A stretch of 61,394 nucleotides of DNA from a virus (IMGVR_UViG_3300036823_000136:1-61394), one strand, 5' to 3'. Shown: positions 7,892 through 14,650, numbered from the stretch's first letter. The notes: a model not told the origin generated them from the letters alone. Numbers and translations are program-made.

Positions 7892-8283
7892 GGCCTGCCG
7901 CACAGTTCCGCGGGTGCCGGGCGCTCCTGCACGACCAGCCACAGTCCGGCCTCACGGGCACGGTTGAGCGCGTCGTTCGTACCGCGGGACACGCCCTCGC
8001 CGTAGAGCACGAAGCCCAGGACGATGTCCGGCATGTGGTCCACAAGCAGCTGATTGCGCGCCAGCATCTGGTAGGCCTTCAAGCCCTGCGAGCGGATCAC
8101 GTGCAGGTTGTTGTCCGTCATGTTCTCCCGCCACCACGAGGCCGCGATCTCGTCGGCGCCGGAGGGGCAGTCCCCGACGTACAGCCGCGCGCCCGGGAGG
8201 TCGGGGCCGATGGCCGCCTGGAGCGCGGACCAGACGGCCAGCTTGTCTCCCCAGTGGCGCGAGCCGGTCACCATGATCTTCAC
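7888..8283 (-). CDS. SLOG-family (YspA-like, DUF2493) nucleotide-binding protein
   Basis: The 131-residue protein has the N-terminal strand-loop MKIMVTGSRHWGDK, then LYVGDCPSGADEIAASWW and a C-terminal Rossmann-like half (DIVLGFVLYGEGVSRGTNDA). These fit the SLOG superfamily, whose members bind nucleotides or nucleotide-derived ligands such as signalling molecules. Phages often carry such genes, but the ligand is unknown. Start and stop overlap both neighbours. Confidence 0.85.
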   Translation of the reverse strand: MKIMVTGSRHWGDKLAVWSALQAAIGPDLPGARLYVGDCPSGADEIAASWWRENMTDNNLHVIRSQGLKAYQMLARNQLLVDHMPDIVLGFVLYGEGVSRGTNDALNRAREAGLWLVVQERPAPAELCGRP

Positions 8284-8618
8284 TGGTCGTCACGTTCGCG
8301 GTCGATGCGGTCGTAGGAGCGTTGCAGCCACTCGATGCGGTCCAGTTCCGCCTGCACGCCCTCCGGCATCGGCGGCGTCTCGCGGCCGTCGAACAGGTGC
8401 TCGAACTCGTGCTCGCGCTGGACCTTGCGCTTGAAGTCGGCGATCGCGCAGAGGATGCCCCAGGTGACGAGCAGGAGGAAGGCGCCGACCACGGTGCCCG
8501 CGGCCACCGCCGTTGGCTCGAACCAGTCAGCGCAGATCGCGTTCAGGGCGTTGATCACCAGGAGGTAGATCAGAATGTCCGGCTCGTGCAGGGACCACCA
8601 GGCCCAGAAGCCCTTCAC
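8280..8618 (-). CDS. Two-TM membrane protein with helical tail
   Basis: This 112-residue protein has hydrophobic segments at about residues 15-33 (ILIYLLVINALNAIC) and 38-60 (VAAGTVVGAFLLLVTWGIL), then a charged helical tail (FKRKVQREHEFEHLF) ending acidic. Overlapping ATGA junctions couple it to neighbours. No family is recognised. Confidence 0.82.
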   Translation of the reverse strand: MKGFWAWWSLHEPDILIYLLVINALNAICADWFEPTAVAAGTVVGAFLLLVTWGILCAIADFKRKVQREHEFEHLFDGRETPPMPEGVQAELDRIEWLQRSYDRIDRERDDQ

Positions 8619-9100
8619 GGTTTCGCCGGCCGGGCAGCGGCGGCCACGTCACCGGTGAGCCGTTCGAGCAGCTCCTCCAGGTCGGGAGCCGCGATCTCGA
8701 TGGCGGATCGCACGCTTTCGTCCAGCGCACACCAGGCGCCCACGATGCCTTCGCGCTCGCTGAGCTGTTGCCGGAGGTAGACCGCCATGTCCAGGCACTC
8801 CTCGTACGCGTCCTGGAGCGCGCGGCGGCCGTTGAATGGCTGGAGCCGGGTCCCGTAGCGACGCTCCCCGAGTCGGCCACGAGCAAGCACCTCGTTGGCG
8901 ACGGTGTCGTGGATGAACGGCTGGTCGTCGTGGACGATCGGGAGCGGCTGGTCCTCCGGCTCCGTTTTCGCCCGGCCGACCGGTGTCACGTTGCCGTCCT
9001 CGTCCAGGTCGGCGATCTTGACGAACTCGCCGTCAGCGTTCAGCGCGGCCACGAAGCCGCCGCGCGGCTCCAGGTCGTCTTCTTCCCAGTTCTGGGCCAT
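8615..9100 (-). CDS. Hypothetical soluble acidic protein
   Basis: ATG 9100 shares its A with the preceding TGA. The 161-residue product starts MAQNWEEDDLEPRGGF and contains LQDAYEECLDMAVYLRQQL, a segment like the helical core found in phage dATP/dGTP-related or MazG-like small proteins (ALQDAYEECLD..VYL). It has no clear full catalytic signature, so I leave it unassigned. Confidence 0.8.
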   Translation of the reverse strand: MAQNWEEDDLEPRGGFVAALNADGEFVKIADLDEDGNVTPVGRAKTEPEDQPLPIVHDDQPFIHDTVANEVLARGRLGERRYGTRLQPFNGRRALQDAYEECLDMAVYLRQQLSEREGIVGAWCALDESVRSAIEIAAPDLEELLERLTGDVAAAARPAKP

Positions 9101-9606
9101 CAGAGTTCCCCGTCCATCGTGATCTCTTCGAGGCGTAGGCCGACGCCGGGCCACACGACCGGCGCGCCCACGCCGTACACCTGCAACGACTGGAGCGTCC
9201 ACGTGCCGCCGATGGTGAACAGTCGCTCGGGCCGGTCGTGGCCGCCCTTGATCTCGCCGCCGACCACCGCGACGCCGCACCCGATAAGCGGGATCTCCGG
9301 AGGGTTCGGGCCCATCCTTTTCGGCAGCAACGAGTCCTCGTAATCCGGGAACATCCGGAACAGCTCGCTGAGATCGAGCTGACCGCGACCGTGCAGCTCC
9401 GCGCCGTAGACCTCCTGGAGCACGGTGACGCCCTCGACGCGCCCGACGATTTCGTTGGCGCCGTCGCTGCGCAGGTCGACGGCGATCACCGGAACCGGCA
9501 TGGCCGGGAAGTGCCGGGGGTCGTCGTCGAACTCCAGGACCCGGCCGTCCTGGGTGGCCACGTTCAGCCGGGCAATGACGCCGCTGAAGCTGGCTGTGCT
9601 GGTCAC
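9100..9606 (-). CDS. Hypothetical beta-rich protein
   Basis: GTG 9606 overlaps the previous stop (GTGA). The 168-residue product (MTSTASFSGVIARLNVATQD) is beta-strand rich, with MPVPVIAVDLRSDG and LFTIGGTWTLQSLQVYGV. No recognisable family. Its place upstream of the portal in one operon suggests a late or accessory virion-related role, but that is only context. Confidence 0.78.
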   Translation of the reverse strand: MTSTASFSGVIARLNVATQDGRVLEFDDDPRHFPAMPVPVIAVDLRSDGANEIVGRVEGVTVLQEVYGAELHGRGQLDLSELFRMFPDYEDSLLPKRMGPNPPEIPLIGCGVAVVGGEIKGGHDRPERLFTIGGTWTLQSLQVYGVGAPVVWPGVGLRLEEITMDGEL

Positions 9607-9926
9607 TGGCCGCCCTCCCGCCGGTTCAGGCGAACTCGGCGGAAGGCCTCGTTCACGGCGCTGACGGCCTGCTCCAGTGACAGCGGCAGCGAGGGCAATG
9701 GCGTGGCCTCCCACTCGGTGATCGGCATCCCGCCGTCGGTCAGGTGTTCGACATCCGCGGGCTCCGTCTTGGGCTTCACCTCGGGGTCGTTCAACGGCAA
9801 GATCTGCGCGTCCACGCGGTCCAAGGTGTCGATGAAGCGCTGAGCCGCGCCGGTGGTGAAGAACGGGCCGTACGCGCTCTGGCCGCCCTTGCCTCCGTAA
9901 CTCACGGCCACCACGTAGCGGATCAC
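9603..9926 (-). CDS. Hypothetical protein
   Basis: GTG 9926 overlaps the previous stop. The 107-residue product begins MIRYVVAVSYGGKGGQSAYG and has a helical C-terminus (LEQAVSAVNEAFRRVRLNRR). The N-terminal part with GPFFTTGAAQRFIDTLDRV resembles small DUF-type phage proteins that modify or bind small ligands, but no family is certain. Confidence 0.78.
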   Translation of the reverse strand: MIRYVVAVSYGGKGGQSAYGPFFTTGAAQRFIDTLDRVDAQILPLNDPEVKPKTEPADVEHLTDGGMPITEWEATPLPSLPLSLEQAVSAVNEAFRRVRLNRREGGQ

Positions 9927-10291
9927 CGGGATGGCCAGGGCGACGTGTCGCGGGCCCAGTTCGGCACCCAGCGCTTGAGCTGGACTCCGCACCCGCACCC
10001 GCCGGACGGAGTGATGATCATCAGCCCGTCCGCGGTGAAGATGTCCTGGCCGACGGCGCGCGCGTGCGGGTTCGGCGGCGTCGTCTGCTCGAAGTCGATG
10101 GCGCTGCTCCAGTGCGGCGCGTCTCCCGAACTGGGCTTCGTCCAGAAGACGTGCATGCCCGTGTCGGTCAGGTAGACCCGGCACAAGCCGCGGGACTTCC
10201 CGGCGGCCGGGTCGTAGACGGTGGCCGGCCAGTACTCGACGTAGACGGTGGACGGCGTGGTGAACGGCTCAGCGGCCGTAGTCTCCGGCAT
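9923..10291 (-). CDS. Hypothetical protein, first gene of the portal operon
   Basis: ATG 10291 begins a 122-residue protein (MPETTAAEPFTTPSTVYVEY) with an aromatic beta-rich core and a CGCG motif near the C-terminus. It is the promoter-proximal gene of the leftward operon that runs to 155, downstream of a degenerate palindrome promoter at 10304-10332. No function recognised. Confidence 0.8.
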   Translation of the reverse strand: MPETTAAEPFTTPSTVYVEYWPATVYDPAAGKSRGLCRVYLTDTGMHVFWTKPSSGDAPHWSSAIDFEQTTPPNPHARAVGQDIFTADGLMIITPSGGCGCGVQLKRWVPNWARDTSPWPSR

Positions 10292-10303
10292 GCCGCGAGT
10301 CTA

Positions 10304-10332
10304 ATCCTTCCCCCCAAGACGGGGTAGAGACG
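10304..10332 (-). promoter_or_regulatory. Degenerate spacer-palindrome promoter of the portal operon
   Basis: The G run ends at 10310 and the C run lies at 10321-10324 on the minus strand (CCCC GTCTT GGGGGG). It is followed by AAGGAT, a weak -10, 12 nt from the ATG at 10291. The -35 (CGTCTC) is poor. It is placed like the other family members but is the weakest clear one. Confidence 0.5.
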
Positions 10333-10341
10333 ACACCAAAA

Positions 10342-10376
10342 AGCCCCGCCCAATCTCGGAGAGATCGACCGGGGCT
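10342..10376 (-). terminator. Leftward intrinsic terminator
   Basis: On the minus strand an AGCCCC ... GGGGCT stem with an inner ATCTC/GAGAT helix is followed by CTTTTTGG. This is a conventional terminator just before the portal operon promoter. Confidence 0.75.
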
Positions 10377-10490
10377 GCTTGGGTCAGCGGTACTGGGGGC
10401 CGTGTTCGCCCGGTTCGGTGTCCAGGTATCCCTGGTCCTAAGCCTGGCTACTGGGGCCCTTGTTCCCGCCAGCCAAGCCAGGTTAGCACG

Positions 10491-10506
10491 CCCCCAGAAT
10501 GGGGGG
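10491..10506. promoter_or_regulatory. Orphan C5-N5-G6 palindrome
   Basis: CCCCC AGAAT GGGGGG lies in the 10292-10564 gap. Leftward, a TAACCT about 5 bases beyond the run could be a -10. Rightward CAACAT is possible. No clear gene starts on either side: leftward the next element is the terminator at 10342-10376, about 110 bases away. Confidence 0.5.
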
Positions 10507-10515
10507 CAACATGGA

Positions 10516-10553
10516 CGATCCCCCGTCGTGCTGTGGACACGGCCGGGGGATCG
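10516..10553 (-). terminator. Hairpin after the WhiB operon
   Basis: A perfect 9-bp stem (CGATCCCCC and its complement) with a 20-nt loop lies just past the stop at 10565. It lacks a T tract, as many actinomycete hairpin terminators do. The rest of the 10292-10564 gap holds the orphan palindrome, the second terminator and no supported ORF. Confidence 0.5.
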
Positions 10554-10564
10554 CGGCGAAGAGC

Positions 10565-10747
10565 TTACCGAAGGAGCTTGCGAAGGCGGTCGCGAGCCCT
10601 CGCCACCCTGTCCACCCACTGATCCAGCTCGACTTCACCGGCAACCATCCAGATCTGGCGGCCGTCGTCGTCCTCCAGCTCGTCGAGCAGATCGAGCAGC
10701 GCCAGCGTGGCGGGGGTGACCTCGTCGGGCTTCTCTTCGCTGGCCAC
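10565..10747 (-). CDS. Small acidic helical protein
   Basis: The 60-residue product (MASEEKPDEVTPATLALLDL) starts at GTG 10747, directly after the TGA of the previous gene. It is mostly alpha-helical with an acidic centre (ELEDDDGRQIW) and a basic C-terminal helix (RARDRLRKLLR). No family recognised. It closes the operon that includes the WhiB gene. Confidence 0.75.
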   Translation of the reverse strand: MASEEKPDEVTPATLALLDLLDELEDDDGRQIWMVAGEVELDQWVDRVARARDRLRKLLR

Positions 10748-11194
10748 TCAGACCACCGCCTTCTTGACGTAGGACCGCGGGTAGAGCACCTCGTGGCCGC
10801 CGACGTTCACGCGCACCGTGTTCGACGGCGCGACCACGGTGCCGCGTACGCCGCCGATGACGATCACCTCTTCGCCGACCTCGAAGTCCTCACCAGGCTG
10901 GTCGCCCCGGGGAAGCAGCTTCCGGGGAAGCGAGTGGTGGCGCACCAGCTCGATGAACGCCATGATGGCGTCCGCGCGCTCCCACGCCAGGTCGTTCTGC
11001 GCGGAGTCGCCAGCGGAGCCCACGTCTTTCACGGCCCCGCACGCTTCGACCAGCATCTCCTGGAATTCCGTGGACCTGATCCCCGCGTCGGGCAGTCGGG
11101 TTGACCGGACGGCGGCGGTCGCCTCGTTCAGCGACTTGGCCAGTGCGGCGGCGAGATCGGCGGCGGCGCGCTCGATCCCGCTGGGCGTGCTCAC
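10748..11194 (-). CDS. Hypothetical protein with C-terminal SH3-like domain
   Basis: GTG 11194 overlaps the preceding stop. The 148-residue product has an N-terminal helical half (GIERAAADLAAALAKSLNE) and a C-terminal beta-barrel-like half (FEVGEEVIVIGGVRGTVVAP, then GGHEVLYPRSYVKKAVV) resembling small KOW/SH3 folds. The role is unknown; the barrel may bind nucleic acid or protein. Confidence 0.78.
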   Translation of the reverse strand: MSTPSGIERAAADLAAALAKSLNEATAAVRSTRLPDAGIRSTEFQEMLVEACGAVKDVGSAGDSAQNDLAWERADAIMAFIELVRHHSLPRKLLPRGDQPGEDFEVGEEVIVIGGVRGTVVAPSNTVRVNVGGHEVLYPRSYVKKAVV

Positions 11195-11598
11195 GCGTCC
11201 TTCTCGACGTAGAAGGCTTCGACGAGGTACCGCGCGACGGAGACCCAGTTTGAGCCCGCGAGCGGCTCGCCGTTGAAGTGGTCCGACAGCCAGTAGTCCA
11301 GCTCCTCGACGGTGACGGCCCGGCGCACGCCGTCCGGCACCGGCACAAGCTCGCGCGGCGCCGGCCGGTCCTTGGACCACACCACCGGCTTCGCCTGGTC
11401 GTCGGCAACCCACTGCTTGTCGCCGTTCGGTCCGGTCGCGACTTGCCAGACCATCCCGCACGGGCGCTTGCCGCTGCCCAGCGGTGACCGGCACTCCCAG
11501 CGCGCCCCGACCTTCACGCCCCAGCTGAGCCACGGCAGCTTGCACATGTGCTCCTGGGCACCGGGCGGCAGCCACTTGCCCTTCATACGGTCGGCCAT
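11191..11598 (-). CDS. Hypothetical cysteine-containing protein
   Basis: The 135-residue product (MADRMKGKWLPPGAQEHMCK) has a tryptophan/cysteine-rich N-terminal half with C-x16-C-x10-C spacing suggestive of a small zinc or Fe-S fold, and a helical C-terminal half (VTVEELDYWLSDHFNG). Overlapping start and stop tie it into the WhiB operon. No family name can be given. Confidence 0.75.
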   Translation of the reverse strand: MADRMKGKWLPPGAQEHMCKLPWLSWGVKVGARWECRSPLGSGKRPCGMVWQVATGPNGDKQWVADDQAKPVVWSKDRPAPRELVPVPDGVRRAVTVEELDYWLSDHFNGEPLAGSNWVSVARYLVEAFYVEKDA

Positions 11599-11825
11599 CA
11601 GGCGCCCTTTCCGTGGTCCGCGGGGTTAGCCAGCGGGTTGCAGATGCAGTGGGGGTCCTTGCACAGGCAGTAGTCGTTCAGCTCCTCGTCGTCCAGGTTC
11701 ATCACCGGCGCGTCCTCTGCGGCGTGGCCGCACTTCTCGCACCGGCCCCAGTCGACCGTCTTCCGGTCGATCACGCGCATTGCGTCGTCGAACTTCTGCC
11801 GGGCGGCCTTGAAGGCTCCGAACAT
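11598..11825 (-). CDS. Small zinc-ribbon-like protein
   Basis: The second ATG (11825) is favoured because GAAAGG lies six bases upstream; ATG 11831 is the alternative. The protein (MFGAFKAARQKFDDAMRV) carries CEKCGH and a later C-x-C-x4-C-x-C group (YCLCKDPHCICNP), so two metal sites are possible. Unknown function; it lies just downstream of the WhiB gene. Confidence 0.75.
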   Translation of the reverse strand: MFGAFKAARQKFDDAMRVIDRKTVDWGRCEKCGHAAEDAPVMNLDDEELNDYCLCKDPHCICNPLANPADHGKGA

Positions 11826-11827
11826 GA

Positions 11828-12205
11828 TCATCCTTTCCGGGTTTTCGGGTCAGCCGGCGGGCGCTCCGGACCGTGGAGCGGCTCCTGCCTCAGCCAGCGG
11901 AGATTGCGCTCCATCAGGCCACCCCACACGCCGTAGTGCGAGGCGTCCGGGTGGTTGATGGCGTACTCCAGGCAGCGCACGCGCACTGGGCAGCGGAAAC
12001 ACAGGGCTCGCGCCTTCCGATCGGCGTTGCTGACCTTGGCGCCCTCGGCGACGAAGTAGAACTCCGGGCCGACCTCGGCGCACAGCGCGCCGGGAAATCC
12101 GAACCCGCGGTCCACGTCCAGCCTGCGGGCGAGGACGGCGACCGCCCGGGAGTTCAGCGCGGGGTACGACGAGCTGGCGCCGCCGTTGCGGCCTGGACGG
12201 ATCAT
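11828..12205 (-). CDS. WhiB-family Fe-S transcriptional regulator
   Basis: The 125-residue protein has the WhiB pattern: an isolated cysteine (GALCAEVGPEFYF), then C-x2-C-x5-C (LCFRCPVRVRCLEYA) and the G-V-W-G-G turn (HYGVWGGLMERNLR), plus a basic tail. WhiB proteins bind a [4Fe-4S] cluster and act with the primary sigma factor. Actinophages use them to alter host or phage transcription and some mediate superinfection immunity. It is a plausible but untested candidate regulator of the palindrome promoters. The ATG overlaps the previous stop. Confidence 0.92.
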   Translation of the reverse strand: MIRPGRNGGASSSYPALNSRAVAVLARRLDVDRGFGFPGALCAEVGPEFYFVAEGAKVSNADRKARALCFRCPVRVRCLEYAINHPDASHYGVWGGLMERNLRWLRQEPLHGPERPPADPKTRKG

Positions 12206-12606
12206 TGCAATCCACTCCTGGGGTAGGGCACGGGCAGGACTCGGCGGGCAGGGCCGTTCATGGCTTCGATGTCGGTGATGGGCTGGGAGTCGACGTACAC
12301 GCCGTACAGCTCGCGCGCGGCGGCGTACGCGGCGTCCAGGATCGAGCCGGGCTCTTCGGGCATCAGCTCGAACTCGAAGACGTGGCCGCCCAGGTGGGCT
12401 TCGTACAGCTCGATGTCCTGGGGCGCGGTGTAGCGCCGGGGTGCCGGGGTCTGCACTCGCGGCACCAGGTTGGTGCCGTCGGTGTCGTACGACTGGGCGG
12501 CGCTGGGCTTCTTGCCGGGCTTGGCCCAGGTGCCGGAGTAGGCGAGGGCAATCGTGGACACCCACGAGCGGACTCGGGTGCGCCAGGTCATGCGGTGCTT
12601 AGCCAC
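12202..12606 (-). CDS. Hypothetical protein
   Basis: GTG 12606 is preceded by AAGGAG at good spacing and overlaps the end of the gene upstream. The 134-residue product has a basic N-terminus (MAKHRMTWRTRVRSWVST) and an acidic C-terminal half (HLGGHVFEFELMPEEPGS, AAYAAARELYGVYVDSQP). No family recognised. It lies directly upstream of the WhiB gene. Confidence 0.72.
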   Translation of the reverse strand: MAKHRMTWRTRVRSWVSTIALAYSGTWAKPGKKPSAAQSYDTDGTNLVPRVQTPAPRRYTAPQDIELYEAHLGGHVFEFELMPEEPGSILDAAYAAARELYGVYVDSQPITDIEAMNGPARRVLPVPYPRSGLQ

Positions 12607-12886
12607 GACGGTGCTCCTTCGGGTCCGGGGTCGACTCGAACGGAGCGAAGAACGCTGCCGCGAGCCGGTGGCGCTCTTCCAGCTCGGCGCGAGCGCTGGC
12701 GTGAGCTGCCTCGACGAGGCGTTGCCGCGAGCGCTGGCGCATGTGCTCTTGGAGCGCGAGCGCGGTTTCGACCTGGAGGCGATCGCGGCGAGATGGCCGC
12801 CAGAGGGCCAGCCCCAGGGCCAGGCCGACGAGCGCGGAGAAGGCAACCATGACGATCAGGTCGGCCAGGCTCAGGTTGATGATCAT
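12599..12886 (-). CDS. Membrane protein with cytoplasmic coiled coil
   Basis: This 95-residue protein has an N-terminal transmembrane segment (DLIVMVAFSALVGLALGLAL), a basic patch (RPSRRDRLQ) and a long charged helix (QRSRQRLVEAAHASARAELE). It is the first gene of the WhiB operon, 26-30 nt downstream of the predicted start of transcription from the palindrome promoter at 12919-12947. Confidence 0.8.
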   Translation of the reverse strand: MIINLSLADLIVMVAFSALVGLALGLALWRPSRRDRLQVETALALQEHMRQRSRQRLVEAAHASARAELEERHRLAAAFFAPFESTPDPKEHRRG

Positions 12887-12918
12887 TTCGGTGTCCTCTG
12901 TCGGGAGTCTTGTCGAGG

Positions 12919-12947
12919 ATCTTACCCCCCGAAATGGGGGTACGAAA
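12919..12947 (-). promoter_or_regulatory. Spacer-palindrome promoter of the WhiB operon
   Basis: Minus strand: -35 TTTCGT, 17-bp spacer ACCCCCATTTCGGGGGG, -10 TAAGAT. It precedes the operon starting at 12886. Confidence 0.75.
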
Positions 12948-12954
12948 GGTGAAG

Positions 12955-12982
12955 CCCGGGGCGGAAGAGAAGACGCCCCGGG
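12955..12982 (-). terminator. Hairpin terminator after the Ltp operon
   Basis: A perfect 9-bp stem (CCCGGGGCG and its complement) with a 10-nt purine loop lies between the stop at 12990 and the next promoter at 12919-12947. No long T tract follows. Confidence 0.7.
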
Positions 12983-12989
12983 ATCCAGG

Positions 12990-13076
12990 TCAGCGGTGAG
13001 GACAGTTCGGGCCGTGGCCCTCGTTCGGGAACCGGCCGCAGGTCCCGCATTGCTGCGGGTGCTTCGCCCTGCTCAC
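12990..13076 (-). CDS. 28-residue zinc-finger-like mini-protein
   Basis: GTG 13076 overlaps the stop of the Ltp-like gene (GTGA). The product contains CGTCGRFPNEGHGPNCPH, a C-x2-C-x12-C-x-H cluster. This is a typical compact zinc site in phage mini-proteins. Function unknown; short length makes it less certain than its neighbours. Confidence 0.65.
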   Translation of the reverse strand: MSRAKHPQQCGTCGRFPNEGHGPNCPHR

Positions 13077-13687
13077 TTGCACGCCGCCGTCTGGTGCGCG
13101 CCGTACGTGGCCTGGACCTTGGTGAACTGGTCCCCGGCCTTGGACGACAGCTGGCCGATGAGCCCGGTGCACGAGAACGACGTGAAGTCGAGGTACTCCT
13201 GAGCCGACTTCGCCGCTTGCGCGTTCCAGTCCACGCCCAGGCTGTCCACGGCCTGGGTCGCCACGTCCTGCGGGTAGCCGTCGCCCGCCTTCGAGGACAG
13301 CTGTCCGACCAGGCCATCGTGAGAGAAGGCCTTGAACCCCAGGTAGGACTGCGCGGAGTCGCGCGCCTGCTGGACCTGGGGCGGGAACTCCGGCGCCTGG
13401 GTAACCGGCGCGGCGGTGGCGCTGTCGGCGGTCCCCGGGAGCTTGGCCCACTCGCATGTGTAGGGGTCCCAGGCCACCGAGCTGCCGTCGGCGGGCGGCG
13501 TCGGCGCGCCCTTGGGCTCCGGGCAGACGGAGGTGGGCGCGGTGGGCGCCGCCGGGCTCGCGGCCGGAGTGGCGCCGCCCGTCACGCTGATGACGATCCC
13601 GAGGACGACGAGGCCGCCGACAATCGCGCCGGTGATCTTCAGGCCACGGTGCTTCTTCTTGGGCTTCGGCTGGATGGGGTAGGACAT
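13073..13687 (-). CDS. Ltp-like superinfection-exclusion protein, TM-anchored
   Basis: The 204-residue protein has a basic N-terminus, one transmembrane segment (ITGAIVGGLVVLGIVISVTG), a Pro/Ala/Thr-rich extracytoplasmic stalk and two tandem helix-turn-helix-like repeats. These contain SAQSYLGFKAFSHDGLVGQL and SAQEYLDFTSFSCTGLIGQL. Such repeats define the host-surface Ltp family, named for the lipoprotein of Streptococcus phage TP-J34 that blocks DNA entry of other phages. Here no lipobox is seen; the anchor is a signal-anchor helix. Superinfection exclusion is inferred from the family. Confidence 0.85.
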   Translation of the reverse strand: MSYPIQPKPKKKHRGLKITGAIVGGLVVLGIVISVTGGATPAASPAAPTAPTSVCPEPKGAPTPPADGSSVAWDPYTCEWAKLPGTADSATAAPVTQAPEFPPQVQQARDSAQSYLGFKAFSHDGLVGQLSSKAGDGYPQDVATQAVDSLGVDWNAQAAKSAQEYLDFTSFSCTGLIGQLSSKAGDQFTKVQATYGAHQTAACK

Positions 13688-13718
13688 GGCGCCTGCTTTC
13701 GCGGTAGGAGTGCTTGCG

Positions 13719-13770
13719 TGGACCCGGGAGGAGTTGAACCTCCGCTGGCCGATCCGGTATCGGCGGGCCC
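13719..13770 (-). tRNA. D-armless tRNA-like element
   Basis: The 52-nt minus-strand segment folds as a tRNA without a D arm. GGGCCCG pairs with CGGGTCC (7 bp, one G-U) as acceptor. CCGAT ACCGG ATCGG forms a hairpin in the anticodon-arm position, followed by a 5-nt variable region CCAGC. GGAGG TTCAACT CCTCC is a perfect T arm, and a final A is the discriminator. If a 4-bp stem with a 7-nt loop forms, the anticodon would be CCG (Arg). It could be a minimal tRNA, a decayed tRNA, or the tRNA part of an attachment site. Confidence 0.55.
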
Positions 13771-13776
13771 CCTGAG

Positions 13777-14178
13777 TCAGTGGCGGGCGGGGCGCTTCTC
13801 GCCCTTGAACTCGCGGATGATCTTGACGAGGAAACCGGCCTCGTCCTCCGGAACCAGCGCAAGCACGTCGGCCACGGCCTGCTTGGTGGCCTTGGCCACG
13901 GTCATCCCGTCGAGCATCAGCTCGCGGCGGCGCTCAGCCAGCGCGGCGGCGGCGCGGTCCATGAAGTCGTTCGCGGTGAACTGGCGGGCAGGCCAGGGGC
14001 GCCCGCTCCGGCCACAGTCGAGGCAGTCGATCTGCTCGTGGTCGAGAGCCACGTCCGCTCGGAGCATCGCCTTGCTGCCGGTGAACGCCACGTTGGCGCT
14101 CTTGCACGTGAGGCACGTCCAGTTGCGGATGTCCATCGGGTCGACCATCGATTCGATGCGGATCGTGCTGGTGTTCAT
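13777..14178 (-). CDS. Double CxxC zinc-ribbon protein
   Basis: This 133-residue protein starts MNTSTIRIESMVDPMDIRNW and has two CxxC knuckles (CLTCKSANVAF and CLDCGRSGRPW) that probably bind one zinc, then a helical C-terminal part (RAAAALAERRRELMLDG). Such proteins are often DNA- or RNA-binding. It is the first gene after the strong palindrome promoter at 14218-14246 and is followed by the tRNA-like element. Confidence 0.8.
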   Translation of the reverse strand: MNTSTIRIESMVDPMDIRNWTCLTCKSANVAFTGSKAMLRADVALDHEQIDCLDCGRSGRPWPARQFTANDFMDRAAAALAERRRELMLDGMTVAKATKQAVADVLALVPEDEAGFLVKIIREFKGEKRPARH

Positions 14179-14217
14179 GGCGGGCCCTCCTGGGCTTCAG
14201 TGTTGGTGACTGGTTCA

Positions 14218-14246
14218 ATCTATCCCCCCATTATGGGGGGTGTCAA
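14218..14246 (-). promoter_or_regulatory. Spacer-palindrome promoter with consensus -35
   Basis: Minus strand: -35 TTGACA, 17-bp spacer CCCCCCATAATGGGGGG, -10 ATAGAT followed by TG. The palindrome is perfect. It precedes the gene starting at 14178 with a leader of about 33 nt. Confidence 0.85.
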
Positions 14247-14288
14247 GCGATTGGGGCGGGGAGCTTTTCGAGCCCCCCGCCCGGGTTG

Positions 14289-14510
14289 TCAGAAGTCGCT
14301 CTCCTCCAGCTCCGCGACGCTCCACGTGTCGCCGTTGGGCGTGACCCGCCACATCCCCTTTTCCTGCTCGACGTGCTCGACATCGACCGGGGTCGTCTCG
14401 GTGATCAGCTTGTAGATCAAGTCCTTGAAGTCCTCCACCGTCAGCTTGTCCTCGAAGAAGGTGAAGAAGTCGAAGAGCTGGGCGACGTTGAAGTTCTGAG
14501 CTGAGAGCAT
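14289..14510 (-). CDS. Small acidic protein
   Basis: ATG 14510 is preceded by GGAGG, so the 73-residue product starts MLSAQNFNVAQLFDFFTFFE. A GTG at 14540 in the same frame is an alternative leaderless start. The protein is acidic and helical with a C-terminal WSVAELEESDF. No family recognised. It is the only gene between two palindrome promoters and opposite the rightward transfer cassette, so a regulatory role is possible. Confidence 0.75.
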   Translation of the reverse strand: MLSAQNFNVAQLFDFFTFFEDKLTVEDFKDLIYKLITETTPVDVEHVEQEKGMWRVTPNGDTWSVAELEESDF

Positions 14511-14541
14511 CCGGGGCCTCCGTGGTCTGTGTGTGAACACA

Positions 14542-14570
14542 GTCTATCCCCCCATTATGGGGGGACACAA
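14542..14570 (-). promoter_or_regulatory. Spacer-palindrome promoter (leftward, divergent)
   Basis: Minus strand: -35 TTGTGT, spacer CCCCCCATAATGGGGGG, -10 ATAGAC. It lies about 60 bases from the rightward promoter of the transfer cassette, forming a divergent control region. Confidence 0.8.
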
Positions 14571-14621
14571 CCCCCTGGGGAGAGAAACTTGTCCGCCGGA
14601 AGGGGGCCAATCGTCGTTTCG

Positions 14622-14650
14622 GGCTGTACCCCCAAGATGGGGGGTGAGAT
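14622..14650 (+). promoter_or_regulatory. Spacer-palindrome promoter of the transfer cassette
   Basis: Plus strand: GGCTGT, 17-bp spacer ACCCCCAAGATGGGGGG, -10 TGAGAT. The -35 is weak. One of the three in-frame ATGs that follow (14649, 14652, 14661) is the start of the first gene; 14661 fits a nearly leaderless mRNA. Confidence 0.65.

Noticed and set aside
10499-11104. Rightward open frame starting at the orphan palindrome
   Set aside because: It runs antisense through two coupled leftward genes and has no protein-like features beyond the first residues.
13719-13770. attP as the firm assignment of the tRNA-like segment
   Set aside because: No integrase lies nearby and no host sequence is available; kept only as an alternative.
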